From Adiantum capillus-veneris (taxonomy: Eukaryota > Streptophyta > Polypodiopsida > Polypodiales > Pteridaceae), in NCBI GenBank assembly GCA_014529385.2, contig CM043945.1, forward strand, positions 154,038,741 to 154,102,740: a stretch of DNA of 64,000 nucleotides. The letters are read 5' to 3'. The notes under the pieces were generated by a model. It did not search any database. It worked only from the letters and a program-made list of their open reading frames with translations, and was not told the origin of the DNA. Positions 55,494-64,000 of this stretch are shown here, one piece after another. Positions within the stretch are counted from its first letter, which is position 1; every line of letters starts with the position of its first letter. The position numbers and the translations under genes are program-made.

Positions 55494-57981
55494 TACAAGC
55501 TCTTCTGTTCCATAAACCGCTAGCCTCGCCATCCAAAGCCACTGAAAATTACATTCAGTCCCCGCATCTTGCACAGCACTTTGTTTCCCAATGCATTGTC
55601 TCAAACATGAGGATAGGGCCACATTACACGGCCGTGCACAGACACAGATTTCAAAACCCATGCACACGCACACAACCTTCGTCCGAGCAACTCAGTTTAG
55701 GAAGGGGGGAGTAACTGTTGAATCTAGCAGGAGTCAGGACCATTAAGGGGTCCAACGTGTATATATGTACATAATGCGTGTGTTTTTTTTTCATTTTTTA
55801 GAGTTCAATTTCGAACAGATTTGATCAAAATATGGCATTTTTTAGCGTTTTTATCATCCAACCAGCATAATAATGAGCTGTAATGACAAAATATGGAGCA
55901 TTAGGATGCTTCTAGTGAAAATATATGCTTAGGGGTGAGTATAATAATTTTTGGCTAATTTTTACCAGTTAATTATTATTTTCAATTTATTTCGCTTAAT
56001 TTTTGTTAATAAAACTTCAAAAATTAAAAATATATCACCCATAGTGTCGGAATCAAGTCCTGGAAGCAAACGCCAAAGTATCATGATAGGGTTATCAAGC
56101 ATGGAAGATATGAAGCTAATATGAAGACGTCGAATTTCAGTCTTAATGATCATGACCACTTTTCCCTAGAATCGCATCAAACGGTGATACGACGCCAGAA
56201 TGACGAACGGTTCAATCCACAGGTGGTATAAAAATTATCTCGAGATCAAAGGTAAGGAAAAATAGACCTATGTTACGAAAACCTCGGGAAGATATGAGCA
56301 GGTAGGCCAAAAATCTAGCTCATTGTTCAATTTCCATTCTGAGAGAGAAGAGGAGAGCTTCTTGACCTAGAGCTAGCTGCCATATTGCTACTCCGTACGG
56401 ACGATCGGATCCGTCATTTCACACCAGATTTCTCAGGTATATTCCTTGTCGACTAAAGATGAAGTGTATTACACGCAGCGAAACATCGCATAAACGGGCG
56501 CATTGACCAAATCAAAGTCGGATTGAGTCGAATCGGTCAAGGGCCCTTAGAGGCATCATGAAAAAACTTTTTCAGGGACAGAACACATCAATGTACTCCC
56601 CACAATGTCAGGAACAAATCCATGTGATCATATCTCAATTTGGTGGTGGTACACTGATCGCGATCGGTGTACCTCACTGACCAAATTTGACACAGAAATT
56701 GCAAAAAGCCTTCTCTCAACTTCGCCAACAACCTACAGGTGTCAAAAATCAATTAGGAATCTATGGTACAATCGTGATCGGTGCCCCCAGTTTCAGATTT
56801 TAGAAATTTTGACCTGGCCCAAACTTAGAACTCATGGAGGAGTACACTCTCTTGAATTTTCATAAGAAATGCACAAAGTTTGCTCATAGAATGGGCCAAA
56901 ATTGTCAAACACACCTGGATCGGGAAATTTGACCTACAACTACCAAAATTCGACTGAAAATTATGACGGATGGTTTGAAAGGCATACCGGTCCGACTAGA
57001 AGTCAGCACAGTAGTAGAAAACCCTGAATGGAGCTCAGAATCTCCTACAAGGACGGAGATGGCCATTTCAGTCTCAAGTAATCACACAAATGAAGAATTT
57101 GGCTGAACTAATGTCAAAGACTAAAAGGCGATTTAGAGATGCCCAATTATCCCATTGGTATCCAAAGAATGCATGAAAAATACCCAAGTTTGGAAAATCT
57201 CCAAAGACGGGGTAAAAAGTGTCTGATCAAGTCAAAGTCAGACAGCAGAGTAGGCTGATGATTGCAACACAGTAAAAGCTCAAAAACTAACATCAACTAA
57301 CTCCAGGCTTCAACCAGAAATCATCAGGAAAGCCCCATATGGTTAGACTTAGTAAAATAAGGGTAAGCAGTGAAAAATTGCTCTAATTTGTTCATTTTAA
57401 GTCCAAAACTTGAAAATAAATCATTAGTGGGCTAGGCAGGCATAGGAGACTAAAGCCATCTAGTTTTCACCCAAAAAACCCCAAGTACTACGGTCGCAAT
57501 CGGTGTACCTCACCATCAGATTTTGACCAAAACCTAACAGATCTCTTGTACACATCTTGCTCAAGTCACACATCAAGCTTCAAGCCAATTGGACATCAAA
57601 AACCCATGAAAAATCAAAGTCTAGTACAAGACTCCCTTGTAACCCAAAATTGGGACCTATAAACTCAAAAGTGGTTCAAATAAAAGACAGAGTGGACCAA
57701 AATGACCCTCTAGCTATCAGCAAACCACTCATGTGATCAAATGTTATTTTGGCCTCTGTACTACGATCGTGATCGGTGTACCTCAGGGTCAGATTTGGCT
57801 CAGATTTCAATCAGTCATAGCTCTAGTTTTCCTAGTCCCAGTGGCGAAATATGGAGAAGAATGGATGAGATTTGTTCAAGTTATGATCAATTTTAACTTT
57901 TGAATTGTTTTTTACTAAAAGTCAAAATGCTACTGGTTGCGAAAGGAAAATCCTGATAACTTGTGATTCTAATGACACAGA
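55494..57981 (+). other. Non-coding spacer of element B between pol and ORF3
   Basis: About 2.5 kb with no coding frame. A GGAAGGGGGGAG run at 55699-55710 looks like an internal polypurine tract followed by TAACTGTTGAA. The region 56300-57980 resembles the 5' leader in texture and carries the same palindromes. Confidence 0.55.
56648..57783. repeat. Palindromic CGATCGCGATCG repeats in the element B spacer
   Basis: Four copies (56648-56673, 56765-56785, 57485-57510, 57758-57783). The first has 13-bp arms around the central CG with a single mismatch. The others are decayed mainly at the central CpG. Same motif as at 22790-23529 and in the LTRs (21910, 61931). Confidence 0.85.
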
Positions 57982-60900
57982 ATGCCTCGCCAAAAGCAAG
58001 CAAGACAGTGGACGGCAGCACCATATGAAGTGGATGAGCTCTCTACGAACGAAAAAGCTCACATCTCGGATGGAACACTAGCTCAGATTCCTGCTCACAT
58101 TTTCATCTCACGAAGTTTAGGGATGCTGATGGTGACATGGTAAAGACGACCATCATGCCACGGGAAGTATGGAATCTCCACCGAAGGCCGGAGTTCACCG
58201 AAGCCGTGCGGGCCATTTATTTGGAGCAGTTTTTCAGATTGCAGCCATGGGGAACAGACTACATGAGGGCCCATGAGTCATGAGCTCAATACAGTATGAT
58301 GGGCAAGCGATGCTCACCGACAAGGATGGTTCAAAGGTGAAAGTAAATATCACAAAAGACATCATCAACGAAGCTTTGAATTTCATTCCAGGGCAACACG
58401 ACTTGTTGGGAAATACCAAGTCAGTGGACAACGAGAAGGCGTTTATCAAAGCAAAAGGAAACAAGTACAAGTATATTGACATGATATACGGTGATCTGGA
58501 GTTACCAATGAGATTGATCTCTCAACATTTCAGGGTACAAAATCCTCCTCGTTGCACTGAGCTGATCCTACACATTGCAGTGGTCATGGCTCTAGCAACA
58601 GCTGAAAACAGAACCATCCAATGCGATTATGGTTCTTACATCTTGGAAAGCTTGGTCGAAGTAAATTTGAAGGGCTCGGCAAAAAACAAAAGCTACATGA
58701 GCGCAGGGCCAATGCTAACAAGAATAGCATACCAAGCTTTGGGAATGATTGAAGACCTGTCGGCAGTCAGTTCTCAAGCGGCCTTGATTCAGAACGCAAA
58801 GTTGATTGCTCACTCAGTAAGGACGATCACTAGCGCAACATCATCGCGCTCGGTCAAGGCATCCAACAAAAGCTCAAGTGATGAAGAAAAGATGGATACT
58901 GAAGACGAGGGAAACCCTCAAGGGTCAAAAGACAAAGGACCATCTGAATTTGAAGAAAGCGAGGAGGAAGACACCACCACACCACTCGGGAGAAGAGGAA
59001 GGTAAAGAAATACAGTGCCGAGGTCCGAACTTCAAAAAGTATACGCAGAGGCCCAAGAAAGAATTGAGGAAAGAAGGACAAAGTTGCGGGCTGACAGAAA
59101 GGCAAGGGCTGCTGCAACACAACTAACAAAAAAACGAAGGTTTGAGAAGGAAAGATAAGCAAGAATAGAAGAGGTAGCTCAAATACGAGTTGAAAAAAAA
59201 GGATAGCCGCGGAACAAAAGGCTGCAGAAGTGGAGATTTCTTCTCAATCCACTGAAGGAACAAAGGAGAAAGAAGTGGCTGAAGACACGAGCAGAGCAAC
59301 TAAAGAAAGCTCAAAGAGAGAAGAATGTGGAAGCACGAGAGATGGCGGAATTGACTCGCCAAAGAATAATAAAGCTTTTAAAGAAAAGAAAAGCGGACGC
59401 ATCTGTTTCACAGCCAAGGGAAAATGCACCGAAAAAGAGGCACGTACAAGAAGTGGAGGAAGTTATAGAAGAAGTACAAATGGATCCTACTCCTCCCTCG
59501 CCGAAATCACCACCTCCTCCTCCTCCATCATCTTCACACAAAGAGTCTGTGCCCCCTCCTGAAGCAATAGGGTACCAAGAAGCCTGTCAGGCTATGGCTG
59601 ATTTTGACTACAGAAAAACCTTGCAACATCTGGAAAAACAGTTCCGATGCCAGCACGTGGTGCTAGAAGAAAAAGAAAGGCTAGTACAGGAGGCTCAACA
59701 CATGCAAAAATCTGGGCAAGAGGAGTTAGAGAGCCTGCGGGCACAACTGGAGCTCACAATGAAGGAAAGAGACACTCTGCGGCAGCAGACTTAGTCTAAT
59801 CAGAGACCTGGTGGATGTCACGACGGAATTGACAGCCAAGGAAACAGAATGCCAATATTTGATAGCAAGGGTAAAGAAAGTGACGGAGCAGCTTGATTAC
59901 GAAAGCGCAAGGTTCTAGAGGGTTAATAGTTCATACCTCACTGTCAAAAGTACTCTAACAACCTTGTTGTGGTGAACTAGAAACCTGTTGGAGCATTGGT
60001 CTCCACATCAGACAATGTTGTAGCAGTGAACACCCTAGCGGTGCTAAAAGAGGAGCTAGAGGAAGAAAAACTTCAAAGACAATTCCTCTTCTCGGGGATG
60101 ATGGCCCAGACGGCGGCCAACGAGCAAAAAGTAAAAGATCTGGAGCAACAATTGGCAGAAGCGAGAGCCAAATTAGAGATGCATAAGCAAATCAGCAAGA
60201 CACTGCTGAAAGAAAAAGAAGCACAGATTTCTCAACAACGAATCAGAACAGATGAAGCCCATGTACAACCGCAACTGATGCCTAGTCAAGACATGCCTGA
60301 CTTGCCTGAAACTTCACATGAAGGAGAACAAGGACAGGGATCAGCCGAGGCAAGCCTAGATTTTAGAGATGAGCTCACCCAAAGCATTAAGGAGATGCCG
60401 GAAGGTCCAGCCAAAGAATACATGCTCTATGAAGTAAAGATAATGGAGTCAGCGGCACTTGCATTCTTACATCCAGAAGAGCAGGTACAAGGGTTTGGCC
60501 ATGACTACCTACCTTTTCCTTTTATATTCCATGAAGCCAATTTATGGAAGGAGATGCGGCCAACCTTTCCACAAAACAAAGAAGGAAATTACAAAGGTGT
60601 AGCACTAACAACAGAAGAAGCTCAGGTTCTCATCGAAGATCACCCGAAATGGAGGCAAAAGTGGCTAGACAAGAGGCCGCAAGATCTAACACATTAACAC
60701 AATGCTCCTCAACACATCCAAATAGGTCCTACCTTCTGTCCAGTCCCTCAAAGAAGGCCATGGAAGGACTTTGCAGCATGGAGAGGCTCAAAGAGACAGA
60801 GACTGAACTACCCAGTCCTGACAGTGCAAAACCCTCCTTCAGTAGCCTACGTAGTAAACACTCTCAATTCGACAATCACTTTTCTGCGGGATGTCCCCGC

Positions 60901-61348
60901 CGTAGTTAGATGCTGGTAAAGATAGCTCGGATGATCGTCACCTAAATCCACGTGTTCAAAGACACTGAAGGCGACGATCATCCGTGGAATCTGTTCTTAA
61001 AAGGGCATAGAGGAATTTGTTGGAATTTGCAAGATTCACCACCACGACATATCCTGATGGCAATGTACTCCAAATATTATTTACCTACCGTCACATTACT
61101 TGCAGACATTCGAGGAGTCCTTCGTCACAGGTTTTTTTGAAATCGACTCAAGAATCTTTCATCCTGTGATGAAGGACCTCAAGGCATGGTACATAGCATA
61201 CCAGCACACAGTAAGTGAAAACCCTTTCAGACAGCAACAAGAAGACCTTGAGGCTATACTCCGCACACAAAGCTTTTCAACAAAACTTGCCTCATTGGAG
61301 CCCTCAATGACCAAAGCTCTGAACATGCACGAGGACATGCAACGATAA
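57982..61348 (+). pseudogene. Element B ORF3, very large coiled-coil protein in the env position
   Basis: From ATG 57982 (MPRQKQARQW) through several frames to a stop at 61346-61348, about 1100 codons. N-terminal globular part (57982-58860) includes REVWNLHRRPEFTEAVRAIY, the DKDGSKVKVNITKDIINEAL region and YGDLELPMRLISQHFRVQNP. An acidic SSSDEEKMDTEDEG stretch follows. Then long Lys/Glu/Ala/Arg helices interrupted by Pro-rich PPSPKSPPPPPPSSS (about 59488-59535), a coiled coil (59570-59790 and 60000-60240) and a C-terminal domain with YEVKIMESAALAFLHPEEQV and DDHPWNLF. No signal peptide or membrane segment was seen, so it does not look like an envelope protein. At least six frameshifts or stops. 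Function unknown. Confidence 0.6.
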
Positions 61349-61360
61349 GGAAGGGGGGAG
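61349..61360 (+). other. Polypurine tract of element B
   Basis: GGAAGGGGGGAG directly before the 3' LTR start TGTTTGGCGG. Confidence 0.85.
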
Positions 61361-62280
61361 TGTTTGGCGGATGAAGCAATGGTCTCCAGAGAAAGAGTCA
61401 CATTTTTTAGGGAATCTACAGTTTTGCGGAAATCTCATCCTTTTGTAAAAGAGCTTCTGTAAGCTAAGAACTTGTAAAAAAAATTTGTTTATTTTTCCAA
61501 GAGCATTTTTATAGTGGAGATCCAGTTAGAAGTTTAGGACTTTTTGGCCGGACAAGCCATTTGTAAAGACCTAAACTATAAAGGTCAGTTTTGTAAGTTT
61601 GAACAGAATCCTCTTTTATCACAAGTTTTGAAGAAGATAGCGTACGTTTGAGACCTCCCTCTTGCTCCAACTTGTAATCTTCGCTACTGTGGCTACGGTA
61701 ATCCAAATTCAGATTCATTTATTGCATTGCGTTCTTATTACTTTGCTATTCCATTCAAGTGTAAGCATTCAAGATTCAGCGTAGGTGTTCAACTACGCGT
61801 TTGAGATCTTAAATCGTTGTTTTGAGTGTTTAAATGCGTATTTTATGTTGTTTTGATCCTAGGAGAGGCTTCAGGGACCCTAAAATGACCCTTTGGGATC
61901 ATCTGTTCACTGTTTTTGCTGACTTTGGGATGAATGATCGCGATCCATGTACCTCTCCAAAATGCTATGACACTGATAGGATAGATTCTAAATAGTCCCC
62001 TGTCACTTCCCTTCAAGTTTCGTGCGAATCCGATATGATTTGCATGGTAAACGGGCGTGATGACTGTAGAGCTGTGTAGAAGGACATAGGCAGATTACTT
62101 GGCTTTAGTGCGTATGATTTTCTTGCAAAGTTAGTAGTTGCATCTCATCGAGTTCACTTCATTAGGAATGACACCCTAGTGAGTTTCCATGCCTCATCCT
62201 AGTCGCTTCCCTTGTATTGATATTTTATGTTGATGCGTGAGAGATATGCTATGGACATCCGTCGCGGCGACCCGCAAACA
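61361..62280 (+). repeat. 3' LTR of element B (920 bp)
   Basis: Same length as the 5' LTR. It ends CCGCAAACA at 62280 and is followed by AAGCA. It contains the ATCGCGAT-core motif at 61931-61953. Confidence 0.9.
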
Positions 62281-64000
62281 AAGCACAAGTACTGCTTGTG
62301 ACAATTACAATAAGCATTACGATTTTTGTGCATACAATGCTTATAAAGGACCAATGTTAGTTTAAAATCGAATCAAGAATGTCTTGAGTATGAATAGTAT
62401 CAATCAGAAGCATGGTTTCTCTGCCATTACCTCGCCAAAAACGCTCCTCAACGGACCAACTCTTTTTTACCACTCATTGAAGCGGTATAATATTCAACAC
62501 TGTCAATTAGTTGCAATTGTTTGATGAGTTTGAATTAAATTTTCTATGATAGTTGTATCACAGCAAAAGCATACATGACTATGAGCACAACAGCATGTAT
62601 GTGCAAAAAGGATTTTCTATTAAGGCAAATTGCATCGCGGCTTTCAAAGTTTGGAATATGCTATCATCATAAAAACATAGGGGACTTCTCAATGTGTCTA
62701 CCAATTATTTTTCCAGGTGTCAGTCTGACACAAACAAAGAGGGTATATATAGTATATACAACATCTCTCACTCTAGTAGAAGATATGGCTACAAACTAGA
62801 TTTCAGCACAACAACAAAATTAAGCTGAAAATTACTCTTTCAAAGAGATTTCTCCTCGAAAATTCAGGACAAGTGGCCATAGCAGGGTGATAAGGTTTAA
62901 AAATTTCAAGTTTCCCTTGTTTTTCTATGTTCAAAGCTTTTATTTGGAAAGGATTACTTGTTATGAAAAGCAAAGTGATTTGACATATTTAATGAGAAGC
63001 AAATCTTCTAAACCATGCCAAGGTACTACTACCAATTTCCTTGGGATCAAGGGCATTGACACACAAGTTGAAAATGGCAATACATACGAGTATGGATGGT
63101 GCATGGCACTTAAGATATCGGCTCAATGTATAGGGGCCATCATTGTTGCCAAGGGCTTACATCTCTACATGCATGTCATGTGAGGTAGACAGAATTTCAC
63201 CTCATATTGTTTACACTTTTGCTATAGCACAAGCTACTCTGTCAAAGATTAGGTAAGTTATTGATGGATTAGAACATATTTTATTATGTTTCTTTTATTG
63301 ATTTCAACAGGAAAATACCCAAAAAGGAACCTAAATCATGGACTAATGATAAATGTCTAAATAGGATTTTGATACATGTTTGGCTGTGTGTAGTCATGAG
63401 CCATGGTGCTCTTACTCTCAGCAGGAAAGTGAAAATGACACCACACAAATAAATATTCATCAGCCAGTAGACCAAAGACTAAGTTAAAATTGGCATAAGG
63501 GCTAAGAGCCATCTGTTGTCAATGGGCTACGAGCCAATTGTGTTCAATCCATGAGTGATTGCTCTCACGATCAAACATATCCACCCAATGAAGTACCCAT
63601 TGATGTTAGTGGAGAAGCAAGAGAATTTCCATTAATAATATGTTGGTTGTCTCTTTAGCACTACATGTTCTTTTGTGCAATGATCAAATTAAGTTTTTGA
63701 TGATCTTAAAATTGTATAGGCTTATCTATACCATGGTGTATAAATGCAGCAAGCATTTTAGACATCACGACTATCCACAAGAACTAGAAGTCTCATTTGA
63801 GCAGATTCCCTGCTTCCTCTATAGCACTAGGAATGTTTATAAAAATATCATTTTGGGATAGGACCAATCTTATGATTACCATATCACTCATTAAGTGCTG
63901 ATGGTCAATTTTGAAAACCTTCACACTTTTCTTTTCAAAAAAATAATTTATTTATCCACCACCGGGTAGTAACTCCATCATCTCTAGACTCTCCCCAAGG
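62281..64000. other. Flank to the right of element B, nothing recognised
   Basis: AT-rich sequence with only short open frames (62575-62799, 62887-63183, 63640-63861) lacking domains. No match to the other repeats of this window was noticed. It could be older decayed repeat or host intergenic DNA. Confidence 0.4.

Larger units (their letters stand above)
21337..62280 (+). mobile_element. Element B, Athila/Tat-like Ty3 LTR retrotransposon with nested insertions
   Basis: Two 920-bp LTRs (TGTTTG...CAAACA), a tRNA-Asp-like PBS and a PPT bound a plus-strand interior: leader, gag, protease 1, RT, RNase H, two H2C2 modules, integrase, protease 2, basic tail, non-coding spacer and a large third ORF. 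Flanks are AAGCC (21332-21336) and AAGCA (62281-62285), four of five matching. Without the nested solo LTR (26341-28929) and element E (32034-51936) it is about 18.5 kb, large for a Ty3 element. An RT deletion, stops and frameshifts show that it is dead. Confidence 0.85.

Noticed and set aside
57982-61348. Retroviral envelope gene in element B
   Set aside because: The position fits, but no signal peptide, membrane segment or furin-like site is visible; the protein is charged and coiled-coil.

Overview
This window looks like gene-poor nuclear DNA from a land plant with a large, repeat-rich genome. The evidence is several generations of LTR retrotransposons inserted inside one another, plant-type tRNA-primed primer binding sites (tRNA-Asp-like and tRNA-iMet), GT-AG introns and no operon structure. 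I cannot place it to species; a non-angiosperm (fern, lycophyte, bryophyte or gymnosperm) is only a guess. I see no intact host gene, rRNA, tRNA or CRISPR array.

Left part (1-21336): element A, a non-autonomous Ty3-like LTR element (partial 5' LTR, tRNA-Asp-type PBS, long leader full of palindromes, degenerate gag/protease-like polyprotein with a basic tail, PPT, fragment of 3' LTR). Its ORF is interrupted by element D (8618-18887, GTATA duplication), and D is interrupted by element C (10324-17794, minus strand), a short-internal-domain element with 2.6-kb LTRs. A TTAA-flanked inverted-repeat element lies in the A leader.

Middle and right (21337-62280): element B, an Athila/Tat-like Ty3 element with two 920-bp LTRs. 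Its gag is split by a solo LTR of family C (26341-28929). Its reverse transcriptase is split by element E (32034-51936), a giant terminal-inverted-repeat element. E carries a minus-strand multi-exon gene with a ParB-like domain and a beta-class DNA methyltransferase-like domain, two FCP1/NIF-type phosphatase-like genes, and dense palindromic repeat arrays. E is itself interrupted by a Ty1/copia element F (39681-44864, inside the methyltransferase-like gene) and a second TTAA element. B also encodes a second retropepsin after the integrase and a very large third ORF before its 3' LTR.

For A/D, B/C-solo, B/E and E/F, removing the insertion plus one copy of its target duplication rejoins the interrupted reading frame, so these boundaries are well supported. 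Most coding regions carry stops and frameshifts and look dead; F is the least decayed. The strongest candidates for something undescribed are element E (ParB plus methyltransferase-like gene with palindromic arrays), the palindromic motif arrays in the leaders of A and B, and the doubled protease and doubled H2C2 module of B.
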